Shown here one piece after another: positions 9,151-18,177 of a stretch of 64,000 nt of DNA. Every line of letters begins with the position of its first letter. Within the stretch, counting starts at the first letter, position 1. The notes beneath the pieces are model-generated. The model was not told the origin of the DNA. It did not search any database and saw nothing but the letters and a program-made list of their open reading frames with translations. A program made the position numbers and the translations under genes. Source of the DNA: Cupriavidus alkaliphilus (lineage in GTDB: Bacteria; Pseudomonadota; Gammaproteobacteria; Burkholderiales; Burkholderiaceae); contig NZ_FMAD01000008.1 in assembly GCF_900094595.1 (NCBI RefSeq), forward strand, positions 62,001-126,000. Direction: 5' to 3'.

Positions 9151-11619
9151 TCATACCGAGGCGGGCTGCGAGGTCGGGGAAAACGGCAGCTCGATGCGGA
9201 ACACCGCACCCATGCCGGGCTGGCTGCGCACGCTGGCCTGGCCGCCATGCCGCTCGGCGACTGCGCGCACCAGCACCAGGCCCAGCCCGGTCCCTTCCGG
9301 CGCGCCCTGCTGGCCCTCGTGCAGCCGCGCGAACGGCTCGAACAGCCGGGCCTGGTCGGCCACGGCAATGCCTGGCCCATGGTCCTGCACGGCCACCACG
9401 AAACGCTCGGCCGCGCGCGTCAGCGACACCGTCACGGTCCCGCCCGCCGGGCTGAACTTGATCGCATTGCTGACCAGGTTGGCGATGGCGCGCACCAGCA
9501 ACGCGGGTTCGCCCTGCAGCACCGCGGGGTCGTCGGGCAGGTCGATCTGCAAGGACACCTCGCGGGCCTTGGCCAGCGCCCACAGCTGATCGGTGGCGTC
9601 GAGCACCAGTCCGCCAAGCTCTACTTCCATGAACGCCAGCGCCTTCGACTCCGCGCGCGCAACGCTGATGAAATCGTCGGCCAGCGTCAGGGTGCGGCGC
9701 GCATGCGCCGCGATGCGGGCCAGCACCCCGCTGTCCGCGGCGGCATCGCCGGCGCTGGTGCCCGCCTGCTGCGCGCGCCGCTGCTCCAGTTCGATCAGCG
9801 CCAGGATCGACGCCTGCGGCGAGCGCATGTCGTGCGACAGGAAGCGCAGCATCTGCTCGCGCTGGCGCTCCGCCAGGCGGATCGCGGTGATGTCGATCAC
9901 GCTGACGATCAGGCCGGCCACGGCGCCGGATTCGCCATGCAGCGGCGCGCCATGCAGCAGGTAGCGGCGGTCGCCGCGCCCGGACACTTCGATGCCGCCC
10001 TCGGGCACCGGCGCCGAAGCCTGGGTCCGCGCCGCGGGCGCGCCGGCATGGCCGTCATGCAGGGCCTGCCAGTACGCCAGCGCCGGTGCCGGCGCCGGGC
10101 ACACCGCCTCGATCAGCGCGCGGATGCCGGGGCGCGGCAGGCCCGGCTCCGCGGATCCTTCCGGTACGCGCGCCAGCACCGCCGGGGCCAGCGCCACGCA
10201 GCGCCGGTTGGCCAGCAGCACGCCGCCGTCCAGGTCGCAGATGGCGGTGGCATCGGGCAGGCTTTCCAGCCCATCGGCTAGGAAACGGCGCAGGCCGCGC
10301 AGTTGCGCGCTCATGCCGTAGACCGCGCGCATGCGGCTGTCGAGCGTGGCGCCGGGGTGGCGCGGCGCGGCCATCACGCCGGGCTCGCGCTCCAGCCGCG
10401 CCAGCTCGTCGGTCAGGAAGCGCAGCGCCGCTTCCTGGCGCAGCCAGCTCCACAACGGATAGAACAGCACGCAGCCCAGCACCGCGGCGGCTGGCGCAAA
10501 CCATAGCCGGGCCAGTGCCAGCAGCGCCAGCGACCCCAGCAGCAGGCCCGCCAGCAGCAGCCCGGTGGCGACCAGCGCGCCACGCGGCGGCAGCCGCAGC
10601 GCGGCCAGCGCGGCCAGCAGCACCGCCAGCAGCGTGCCGCCGGCCTGCCATGCCGGCGACACCGCGACAATGGCATCGCCGTCGGTCACCGCCTGCACCG
10701 TGTTGGCCAGAATCTCAACGCCGCTCATGCCGCGGCCATCGCGCGAGACCGGCGTCGGCAGCACGTCGCCCATGCCGGTGGCGAGCGCGCCGATCAGCAC
10801 CGCCTTGCCGGCAAACATGGCCGGGTCGATGCGGCGCTCCAGCACGTCGCGCACCGACACGCGGGCGAAGGTGCCGGGCGGGCCGGCATACGGGATGCGC
10901 AGGCGGCCGCTGCGTTCCCAGCCATTGGCTTCGGCGACCACGGCCGGCTCGTGGCGCGCGCCCTCGGGCAGCGCGCCGGCGCGGCCGAAGCCCGCCATCA
11001 CCGCGGCCAGGTGCGGCACGCCGGCGGCGGCCACCGGGTGCGGGCCTTCGCGCAGGTAGACCTGGCGCGCCACGCCGTCGGTATCGACCACCATGTTGAT
11101 ATGGCCGACGGCGGCGCCCAGCCCGGCCAGCGGGTAGCGCACCAGCATCCCGGCGGGGCCGGGCTCGGCCAGCACCGGCAGCACCACGTTGCCGGCCAGC
11201 GCCATGCTGCGCGCCAGCACGGCGTCGTCTTGCGGGTAGCGGGTATCGCGCTCGGACAGGATCACGTCGACGCCGATCACGCGCGGGCCGCCGGCGGCTA
11301 TGCGTTCGATCAGCTGCGCCAGCACCGCGCGCCGCCACGGCCAGCGGCCGATGGCGGTGATGCTGGCGTCGTCGATGCCGACGATGACGATGTCGTGGCG
11401 GGCGGGATGATGCTGGGTGCCGATGGCGATGTCGTAGGCGGCCAGGTCGGCGCGTTCGGTCCAGCCCTGGCGCGCCGCCAGCATCACCAGCGCCAGTACC
11501 GCGGCGGCCAGCAGGCACCATTCGAGCAGCGTGCGCCGGCCGAAGGCGCGCCCCGCCGCAGGCGGCTGCGCGCGCGCGCCGGGCGCGGCGGTTGCGTCAG
11601 CGGAGCCGGATGCGGCCAC
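9151..11619 (-). CDS. CHASE2-domain sensor histidine kinase
   Basis: 822 residues from the suggested GTG at 11619. Domains in order: membrane helix (about 30-49), extracytoplasmic CHASE2 domain (about 50-320, with VIVGIDDASI and RVIGVDVILSERD), three closely spaced helices (about 327-392), a PAS-like domain (about 445-580), dimerisation domain with phospho-accepting H596 (LRFLSHDMRSPQ), and an ATPase domain with N-box NLVSNAIKF (714-722), DHGPGI (746-751) and GTGLGL (776-781). The start is uncertain: the frame stays open far upstream inside the FecR gene, and GTG 11619 is the best start before the first helix, overlapping that gene by 23 bases. Its likely partners are the two genes before it on the same strand. 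The stimulus is unknown. Confidence 0.88.
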   Translation of the reverse strand: MAASGSADATAAPGARAQPPAAGRAFGRRTLLEWCLLAAAVLALVMLAARQGWTERADLAAYDIAIGTQHHPARHDIVIVGIDDASITAIGRWPWRRAVLAQLIERIAAGGPRVIGVDVILSERDTRYPQDDAVLARSMALAGNVVLPVLAEPGPAGMLVRYPLAGLGAAVGHINMVVDTDGVARQVYLREGPHPVAAAGVPHLAAVMAGFGRAGALPEGARHEPAVVAEANGWERSGRLRIPYAGPPGTFARVSVRDVLERRIDPAMFAGKAVLIGALATGMGDVLPTPVSRDGRGMSGVEILANTVQAVTDGDAIVAVSPAWQAGGTLLAVLLAALAALRLPPRGALVATGLLLAGLLLGSLALLALARLWFAPAAAVLGCVLFYPLWSWLRQEAALRFLTDELARLEREPGVMAAPRHPGATLDSRMRAVYGMSAQLRGLRRFLADGLESLPDATAICDLDGGVLLANRRCVALAPAVLARVPEGSAEPGLPRPGIRALIEAVCPAPAPALAYWQALHDGHAGAPAARTQASAPVPEGGIEVSGRGDRRYLLHGAPLHGESGAVAGLIVSVIDITAIRLAERQREQMLRFLSHDMRSPQASILALIELEQRRAQQAGTSAGDAAADSGVLARIAAHARRTLTLADDFISVARAESKALAFMEVELGGLVLDATDQLWALAKAREVSLQIDLPDDPAVLQGEPALLVRAIANLVSNAIKFSPAGGTVTVSLTRAAERFVVAVQDHGPGIAVADQARLFEPFARLHEGQQGAPEGTGLGLVLVRAVAERHGGQASVRSQPGMGAVFRIELPFSPTSQPASV

Positions 11620-13294
11620 CGCCGTCCGGCCGGTCGCCCGAACCGATTGCGCCGCCCTGCCCATCGCGCAGCATGGCGATGACTTCAATGCGCTGCGGCA
11701 CCGAGAACGCGGCCGGGTCGGGCGCCACGCCGGGCGCGGCGCGTGCCACGCGGATGAAATAGACGCCCGGCGCGGGGCGCGGCAGGTCGATGGCGTTGGT
11801 GACGGTGTGCTCGTCCGCCAGCAGCGTGGCAAAGCCCGCATCGCCCGCCAGCTGCACACGGTAGCCGGGGCCGCCGCCGCCATCGGGCCAGCCGATGTGC
11901 AGCGCGCCGCCGTCGTCCTGCAGGGTCGGCACCGGCGGCTTGGGCTCGACGCGGAACGGCACCGCGTCCGACCACGGGCCCGGCAGGCCCGCCGCATCGA
12001 CGCTGCGCACGCGCCACCACCAGCGGCCCGGCGCCAGCGCCTGCGCGGCGGGCGACGCGGCGGCAGCGTGGACGGCGGCGTCGCGGGTAAAGGCGGCATC
12101 GGTGGCGAGCGCGAGCTCATAGCTGGCCGCGCTCGGCACGGTGGCCCATTCGAAGCTCACGGCATCGGCATAGCGTACTGCATCCGCGGCGGGCTGCTGC
12201 GTGAACGGTGCCGGCGGGTTCAGCCGCACCGAGACCGGCGCCTGCGCGTCATGGCCGGTCAGCCGGTGCCGGTCGATGGCGCTGACGCTCAGGTACAGCG
12301 TGCCTTCCGGCAGGCCATCGACCCGCACCCGGGCGGCATCGGCGCCGCTGGCGATGCCGGTCCAGACCAGCTCGCTCAGCGCCGCATCGCGCGCCACCCG
12401 CACACGGTAGCCCACGGCGCCCGGCACCGGTTGCCAGGCCGCCTCGAACGACGGCCCCAGCACGGTTTCAGCGGGCGGCAGCAAGGCCGGCGCCGGCAGC
12501 AGCGCCACCGGTTGCGACAGCCGGCCGCCCGCCGACACGCCGATGCCGTAGCCGGCCTCGAGCGACGCCGCCGCGGTCATCGCGCGCTCCGGTGCCGCTG
12601 CCGTTCTCGCGCGCGCGGCGCTGACGCCGACACGGCCTTGCAGCACCTCGCTGCGGCTGCCGCCGGCGTCGGCCGAAACGCGGTAACGGGTGCCGCGCAC
12701 GCCGGTCACCATCATGGGCGTATGCATCTCGAAGCGGCCGACCCCTCCGCCCCCGGGCGCCACGCGGGTCTCGGCCGCGCCCTTGTCGATACGGATCACG
12801 CTGTCGACCAGGCCGCTGCGCGTGAAGGTGCGCAGCCGGTTCACCGCCACGGCGGTCGCGGGCGGCAAGGTGACGCGGGTGCGGTCCGGCAACTCGAGCG
12901 TGGCCGAGCCGCCGGCCGGGGTCTCGATGCGCGCGGCCTCGTCCAGGGTCATGCCGACCTGCACCGGCCGGCCGTTGGCGCGCACCTCGCCGCTGACGTA
13001 GACCACGCGCGCGGAGGCCGCCTGTTCCGGGATCTGGCTCAGCGGGATGCGCACGCGCGATCCCGGCACCAGCCGGTATGGATCGGCCACGCCGTTCAGG
13101 CGCTGCAGTGTGCGCCAGCCCTGCTCGGATGCCATGTAGCGTGAGGCCAGCCCGATCAGCGTATCGCCCGGTTCCACCACGTAGATAAAGTCGGCGCCCT
13201 GCGCGCCCGCGGGCCCGGCATGCGCCGGCACTGCGGCACCGGCCAGCACGGCCAGCGCGATACCACGCACGACCCTACGCATCGCGGTCCTCAT
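11597..13294 (-). CDS. Secreted LysM-FecR protein with fibronectin-like repeats
   Basis: 565 residues, exported: signal peptide about 1-26. A LysM domain (about 36-86, YVVEPGDTLIGLASRYM) should bind peptidoglycan. A FecR-type domain follows (about 94-230, VVYVSGEVRANGRPVQVGM ... GVRGTRYRV), then roughly three fibronectin III-like repeats (about 285-545, each with a WxxVPGAxxYxxxVA-like pattern). Classic FecR proteins are membrane anti-sigma factors; this one has no visible anti-sigma N-terminus and no membrane helix beyond the signal. ATG 13294 overlaps the regulator gene by 20 bases; ATG 13282 is an alternative. Translationally coupled on both sides to the response regulator and the CHASE2 kinase, so probably the envelope part of one signalling unit. 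Confidence 0.85.
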   Translation of the reverse strand: MRTAMRRVVRGIALAVLAGAAVPAHAGPAGAQGADFIYVVEPGDTLIGLASRYMASEQGWRTLQRLNGVADPYRLVPGSRVRIPLSQIPEQAASARVVYVSGEVRANGRPVQVGMTLDEAARIETPAGGSATLELPDRTRVTLPPATAVAVNRLRTFTRSGLVDSVIRIDKGAAETRVAPGGGGVGRFEMHTPMMVTGVRGTRYRVSADAGGSRSEVLQGRVGVSAARARTAAAPERAMTAAASLEAGYGIGVSAGGRLSQPVALLPAPALLPPAETVLGPSFEAAWQPVPGAVGYRVRVARDAALSELVWTGIASGADAARVRVDGLPEGTLYLSVSAIDRHRLTGHDAQAPVSVRLNPPAPFTQQPAADAVRYADAVSFEWATVPSAASYELALATDAAFTRDAAVHAAAASPAAQALAPGRWWWRVRSVDAAGLPGPWSDAVPFRVEPKPPVPTLQDDGGALHIGWPDGGGGPGYRVQLAGDAGFATLLADEHTVTNAIDLPRPAPGVYFIRVARAAPGVAPDPAAFSVPQRIEVIAMLRDGQGGAIGSGDRPDGGGRIRLR

Positions 13295-14000
13295 CCGCCT
13301 GCGCTTCGGCCGCGGAAACCTCTTCGAAACGATAACCGTGCGAATACACCGAGGTCAGCCGCACGCCGTTCTCGGGGCGCAGCGCCAGCTTCAGGCGCAA
13401 GCGGGAAATATGCGTGTCGAGCGTGCGCGAGCCCGCCCCCATGGCGCGGCCCCACACCGCCTGCTCCATCACCTCGCGCGCCAGCAGGCGCCCGGTATTG
13501 CGGAACAGGAACAGGGCCAGCTCGTATTCGCGCGGCGACAGCACCGCGGCTTCGCCGCCGACGGTGATGGTGCGCGCGTGGGTATCGACGGTGTAGCTGC
13601 CGCGCCGGATCAGCTCGACTTCCTGCGCGGCCTCGGGATAGGCGCGACGCAGCAGCGAGCGCACGCGCGCGACCAGCTCGCCGGCGCGGATGGGCTTGAG
13701 CATGTAGTCGTCGGCGCCCACCGTCAGGCCGTCGACGATGTCGGCTTCGGCGGTGCGGCTGGTGACGAACAGGATCGGCGGCATGTTGCCGGACTTCTGC
13801 CGCACCCAGCTGACCAGTTCATAGCCGCTGGTGCCCGGCAACTGCCAGTCGACCAGCAGCAGGTCGTAGGCGCGCTCGCGCAGCGCGCGCAGCAAGTCGG
13901 CCCCGTTGGCGAAGGATTCGCATTCGAAACCGGCTTCGCCCAAAATCTGCCGGATCAGTTCGGCCTGATCCGGATCATCCTCCACGGATGCAATTCGCAT
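13275..14000 (-). CDS. OmpR-family response regulator of the CHASE2/FecR set
   Basis: 241 residues: receiver domain with acidic residues at 8-9 (SVEDDPDQ), phospho-acceptor D51 (LLLVDWQLPG), VTSR and the conserved Lys in MLKPI; then an OmpR-type winged helix (LSPREYELALFLFRNTGRLL ... SRTLDTHISRLRLKL). ATG 14000 gives the family N-terminus MRIASVEDD and has AAGGG and AGAGG upstream; a longer open frame to 14093 has no homology. First gene of the three-gene set, 228 bases downstream of pelG on the same strand. Presumed partner of the CHASE2 kinase. Targets are unknown; pel is the obvious neighbour. Confidence 0.9.
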   Translation of the reverse strand: MRIASVEDDPDQAELIRQILGEAGFECESFANGADLLRALRERAYDLLLVDWQLPGTSGYELVSWVRQKSGNMPPILFVTSRTAEADIVDGLTVGADDYMLKPIRAGELVARVRSLLRRAYPEAAQEVELIRRGSYTVDTHARTITVGGEAAVLSPREYELALFLFRNTGRLLAREVMEQAVWGRAMGAGSRTLDTHISRLRLKLALRPENGVRLTSVYSHGYRFEEVSAAEAQADEDRDA

Positions 14001-14124
14001 ACCTCTACACCCTTCTGCCAGCTTCCGACTGCAACTGCGGTCTCTGCCACGGCGTGTCGACGGCTCGGCCGGCAAGTCATTCTTTGTATTCACCCTGGCA
14101 AGGGGGCGCGGCCGTCGATCTGAA

Positions 14125-14151
14125 CCGGCGGGCCAGGCCGAAGCCCGCCGG
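14125..14151. terminator. Hairpin between pelG and the response regulator
   Basis: A 9-bp perfect stem (CCGGCGGGC / GCCCGCCGG) with a 9-base loop in the 228-base gap after pelG. No T-run follows on either strand, so it may only attenuate transcription. It leaves open whether the regulator set has its own promoter. Confidence 0.3.
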
Positions 14152-14228
14152 CTGCCGCAATGTTACCCAATCGCGGCCCATTCCGTCGAGACGCCCCGAC
14201 GGGGGGTGCGCCGGCGTGCTCCCGGACG

Positions 14229-15599
14229 CTATTGCAGCATGTAGGTCTCGTACTCCAGCCGCTCCAGCTTGTGGTCGAGCATGGCCAGCGCCAGCGCCAC
14301 CACCACCAGCAGCGACACCGCGAAGCCATAGCCGTACCAGGCCGGCCCCAGCTGCAGCGTCACCAGCGTCAGGGCGCAGTTCAGCACTACGAACAGCGCG
14401 GTCAGCAGCAACACCTCGCGGCGCCGGTCGAGGTAGAAGTAGATGTTGAGCACGCCCAGCAGCACTACCTGCAGGCTGGCGCCGATCACGTCCACATACA
14501 ACAGCGGCAGGTACAGTTCGGAAATACCCAGCAGCCGCAGCACCCACACGCCCACCGCGAACAGCAGCAGCGCTGCGATCGCCTGCACCTTGACGATCTC
14601 GTACAGGCCCAGCCGGATGGTCTGGACCATGGTATTGCGCATGTCCTCGATATGCTCGAGCGAGCTGCCGCCGCGCACCGCATCGTAGAACGCGTCGTAG
14701 TATTCGACGAAATCGGTCTCGATGCGCACCAGAAACACCGCCATGCCGGGAATGATGGCGAGGTAGGCCAGGAACACCGGGATGTCGTAGATGATCGAGG
14801 CGCGCAGCGGCCCGATCACCTGGTGGCCGGTGGACGGCGCGTACCAGAACATGAACTTGTCGATCCAGATGCCCAGGTTGTAGAGCAGCCCGATCGCCAC
14901 CAGGCTGGGGTAGGCATAGCGGCGCCGGAACACCTCGAACGAGATGAACTGGCGGCTGGTGTAGTTGCGGTAGATCAGCGTCACCATGCCGGTGAGCAGG
15001 CACAGCTGGCCCGCGACGAACCCGCCCAGCAGCCCTTCCATGCCGTAGCCGCGCAGCCCCAGCGCGGCCGCCACCGAGACCGCGTAGCCCAGCAGGAAGG
15101 TCCAGACGATGGCCTTGTACTGCTTCATGCTCGACAGGAAGATCGCGGCGATCCAGATATTGCTCAGCACCACGAAGCCCGCCACCATCAGCAGCCGGTA
15201 CAGCACCGACTGCTCGCCGAAGCTGAACAGCGCGCACGCCACGCCGATGCCGCCCGACAGCACCGTGGCCAGCAGCGCCACGGCGTGGTAGTTGCTGAGG
15301 ATCAGGTGGTCGCGCTTTTCGAACAGCCGGTCGGAGGTAAAGCGCGTGAACGACAGCTGCATCGGCCCGGTCAGGATCAGGCTGCCAGCGATCAGGTAGG
15401 TCACCGAGACCTGGAACTGCGTGATCAGCGTCCCCGGCACCACGAACGGCAGGCTCAGCATGCCGATCAGCAGGATGCCGACGATCGACAGGATCCACGG
15501 GCCCGAGCTGATGATGCCGGCATACGCATAGGCGCTCAGCATGCCGGACAGGTTGTCCCGCCGCAGCATCTTGCGCAGCTCGAATCCAATGCCAGCCAT
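14229..15599 (-). CDS. pelG: Pel polysaccharide inner-membrane transporter PelG
   Basis: 456 residues with about twelve membrane helices, a member of the MOP/Wzx-like flippase superfamily, the usual length for PelG. The N-terminus MAGIGFELRKMLRRD is characteristic of PelG. It is believed to form the inner-membrane synthase/transport complex with PelD, PelE and PelF and to carry the growing cationic polymer across the membrane. Starts two bases after the pelF stop. Last gene of pelABCDEFG. Confidence 0.95.
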   Translation of the reverse strand: MAGIGFELRKMLRRDNLSGMLSAYAYAGIISSGPWILSIVGILLIGMLSLPFVVPGTLITQFQVSVTYLIAGSLILTGPMQLSFTRFTSDRLFEKRDHLILSNYHAVALLATVLSGGIGVACALFSFGEQSVLYRLLMVAGFVVLSNIWIAAIFLSSMKQYKAIVWTFLLGYAVSVAAALGLRGYGMEGLLGGFVAGQLCLLTGMVTLIYRNYTSRQFISFEVFRRRYAYPSLVAIGLLYNLGIWIDKFMFWYAPSTGHQVIGPLRASIIYDIPVFLAYLAIIPGMAVFLVRIETDFVEYYDAFYDAVRGGSSLEHIEDMRNTMVQTIRLGLYEIVKVQAIAALLLFAVGVWVLRLLGISELYLPLLYVDVIGASLQVVLLGVLNIYFYLDRRREVLLLTALFVVLNCALTLVTLQLGPAWYGYGFAVSLLVVVALALAMLDHKLERLEYETYMLQ

Positions 15600-15601
15600 G
15601 C

Positions 15602-17194
15602 TCAGGCTCCTCCGTGGACCGGGCAGCGCGCGGGATTGCCGCCGTGCCGGGCTGCGTCAGGCGCGGTGCCGTCGGCCTGCGCCATCAGCCGTTGATACAG
15701 TTCGCGATAGCTGCCGACCATGCGCTCCTGGGTGTAGTAGCGCTCCACGCGCGCCACGCCCGCGGCTTGCGCCGCCTGCCAGCGCGCCGGCTCGCGCAGC
15801 AGCCCGAGCGCGGCCGCGGCCAGCGCGGCGGGGTCGGCAATGCGCACCACCTCGCCCGCCGGGCCGAGCGCGGCGTCCTCGCCGGGCAGGCCGAACAGCA
15901 GCTCGCGGCACGAGCCCACGTCGGTGGTCACGCACGGCACGCCGGCGGCAAAGCCTTCCAGCACCACCAGCGGCAGCGCTTCGCTGATCGAGCTGAGCAC
16001 CAGCACGCCCACCTGCGGCAGCAGCGCGTCGATGCGCTGGAAGCCGAGGAATTTCACCTTCCGGCCCAGGCCCAGGCTTTCGGCCAGGCTGCGGCATTCG
16101 CGCGCGTATTCGGGGTCTTCGTCCTCCGGGCCGGCGATCCAGCCTTCGGCCTCGGGGTATTCGCGCACCACCGTCAGCATCGCGCGGATAAAGGTCTTGA
16201 CGTCCTTGATCGGCACCACCCGGCCGATCAGGCACAGCACCGGCGGCACGCCCGGCTGGCGCCGCGCGCGCAGCGGCGCCAGGCGCGGCAGGTCGATGCC
16301 GTTGGGGATGCTGCGCGTGCGCGCCTCGGGCGCGCCGTCCTGCACCTGGCGGCGGCGATTGCCCTCGTACAGCGCGACGATGTCGTCGCCGGCGTCATAG
16401 CAGACCCTGCCCAGGGTTTCGAAAAAGCGCACCCACAGCTCGCGGAAATAGCTGATCTGGGAGATGTCGCGCTCGAACACATTGCGGTTGTCGCGGATCC
16501 ACTGGCTCTGGAACAGGTCGATCTTGCGTTCCTTGGTATAGATGCCGTGCTCCGACACCAGCAGCGGGCGCTGGTTGCGGTGGCGCAGCAGCGCGCCGAG
16601 AAAGCCCGCATAGCCAGTTGAGACCGTATGGTAGACGCGCGCCGGGATCAGCCCGTCGGCAATCCGCACCAGCTGCCACAGCGGCTTGTGCATGATGCGC
16701 ACGGTCCAGAAGTAATCGGTGAAGGACGGGTCGGTGCAGAAGCGCCGGTATTGGTCGGTGATCGTCTGCCAGGCACGGCGGCTGTACAGGAACGCATCCT
16801 CGCCCAGCGCGCCGCCCTCGCGCAGCGCCGGCATCAGTTCGCGGATCATCGCGCCGGCCTCGGCCTCGCGTCCCGGCTCGCGCAGCAGGTCGTGCAGGCG
16901 GTCGGCGGCATCGAACGCCTTCGCGTCGCCGCCGCGGCCCTGCGCCAGCGGCGGCGGCGGGAAGTCATAGAGGTAGTGCGTTTCCAGGTGAACCACGTTG
17001 GCCGGCAGCTGGTAGGCCATGTCGCCATAGTCCTCGCGCCGGCTGCCGATGAAGACGATGCCGAAGCGCAGCTCCGGAAACGCGCGGATCATCTGGTTGA
17101 CCCAGCTCGAGACGCCGCCGCTCACGTACGGGAAGGTGCCTTCGAGCAGCAGCATGACGTCGGCCGACGCCGCTTTCAAGAGTATCTCGCTCAT
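15602..17194 (-). CDS. pelF: Pel polysaccharide glycosyltransferase PelF
   Basis: 530 residues, close to the family length of about 500. A cytoplasmic GT4-type glycosyltransferase that polymerises Pel from UDP-sugars. The N-terminal domain has LLLEGTFPYVSGGVSSWV, the signature PelF opening. The C-terminal Rossmann domain has LIGRVVPIKDVKTFIRA and the EX7E motif in SEALPLVVLEGFAAG, which binds the sugar nucleotide. Overlaps pelE by ATGA. Confidence 0.96.
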   Translation of the reverse strand: MSEILLKAASADVMLLLEGTFPYVSGGVSSWVNQMIRAFPELRFGIVFIGSRREDYGDMAYQLPANVVHLETHYLYDFPPPPLAQGRGGDAKAFDAADRLHDLLREPGREAEAGAMIRELMPALREGGALGEDAFLYSRRAWQTITDQYRRFCTDPSFTDYFWTVRIMHKPLWQLVRIADGLIPARVYHTVSTGYAGFLGALLRHRNQRPLLVSEHGIYTKERKIDLFQSQWIRDNRNVFERDISQISYFRELWVRFFETLGRVCYDAGDDIVALYEGNRRRQVQDGAPEARTRSIPNGIDLPRLAPLRARRQPGVPPVLCLIGRVVPIKDVKTFIRAMLTVVREYPEAEGWIAGPEDEDPEYARECRSLAESLGLGRKVKFLGFQRIDALLPQVGVLVLSSISEALPLVVLEGFAAGVPCVTTDVGSCRELLFGLPGEDAALGPAGEVVRIADPAALAAAALGLLREPARWQAAQAAGVARVERYYTQERMVGSYRELYQRLMAQADGTAPDAARHGGNPARCPVHGGA

Positions 17195-18177
17195 GATTGC
17201 CAGTACCGCAGCAGGGGCCGCACCAGCGGGAGCGGCGAGGGGCTGTCAAACGATGCCATCAGCTGGCGCACCGCGGCGTAGTCGCGTTCCAGGTAGGCGG
17301 CTTCGGCCAGGTGCGGCAGCACGCGCTCGCGCGCGAAGCCGAGCGCCTCGGCGCGCTGCAGCCAGGCGCGCGCCTCGCGCGGGGCGTTGCGCGCCAGCGC
17401 CAGGCGTCCGCGCATGTACCAGAGCGAGGCAATGCTGTCATCGTGCGACAGCGCCGCGCTGGCGTAGCGCTCGACCTGGCTGGCGGTATAGCGGTAGACG
17501 TCGCCCTGCACCAGGTTCTGGTAGATCAGTTCCCAGTACAGGTCGGCCAGGCGCTTGCTGATCTCGGCGCGCTCGCTCGGGCTGTAGGCGGTTTCCAGCC
17601 GTGGCAGTTCGGCCAGGATCTGCTGGGTCAGCTGCTTCTCGGCGCCATCCAGCATGCCGTAGGCCAGCAACCGGATATCGTCGGCGCTGTCGGCCAGCAG
17701 TTCGCGCAGCACCGGGCTGACGGTGCGCGCCGGCATCGACTGCATCGCCACCAGCGCGGTCATGCGCTCCGGCAGCGGCGCGCGCGCATTGCCCAGCTGT
17801 GCACGCAGCCGCGCGCCGCCGCCATGCGTGACGCGCGACATCAGGTGCGTGACGAATTCGGGCAGGCCCACGGTGCCGATGCCGCTGGTATCGATGCGGC
17901 GCGGGAACAGTTTCGACAGCAGGTAGCTGCCCACGCACACCAGCGCGCCGCCGAGCGGCACGAAGAAGCAGAACAGCGCCAGGAAACCGTAGCTCCATGC
18001 GAACGGTACGCGCAAGCGCCGCGGCAGCAGGCGCCACAGCAGCAACGCCGTCAGCGCCGCGGCCACGGCCTGCATGCCGAAGAACGCCAGCAGCAGCGCG
18101 GTGCTGTTGCCGGCGCGCGCCAGCAGCGCCAGCGCGGCGATCTGGGCGGCCAGGCCGCCGGCGCCAAGTTTAAACAT
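17191..18177 (-). CDS. pelE: Pel synthesis protein PelE
   Basis: 328 residues: two membrane helices in the first 90 residues (about 10-50 and 60-87), then a cytoplasmic helical region with TPR-like repeats (ASLWYMRGRLALARNAPREA). PelE is part of the inner-membrane complex with PelD, PelF and PelG. Its start overlaps the pelD stop by eight bases, and its stop overlaps the pelF start by four. Confidence 0.92.
   Translation of the reverse strand: MFKLGAGGLAAQIAALALLARAGNSTALLLAFFGMQAVAAALTALLLWRLLPRRLRVPFAWSYGFLALFCFFVPLGGALVCVGSYLLSKLFPRRIDTSGIGTVGLPEFVTHLMSRVTHGGGARLRAQLGNARAPLPERMTALVAMQSMPARTVSPVLRELLADSADDIRLLAYGMLDGAEKQLTQQILAELPRLETAYSPSERAEISKRLADLYWELIYQNLVQGDVYRYTASQVERYASAALSHDDSIASLWYMRGRLALARNAPREARAWLQRAEALGFARERVLPHLAEAAYLERDYAAVRQLMASFDSPSPLPLVRPLLRYWQS

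Noticed and set aside
14077..15498. 473-codon minus-strand frame overlapping pelG
   Set aside because: Out of frame with PelG, whose helices and N-terminal signature are clear. Composition is Arg/Gly-rich noise.
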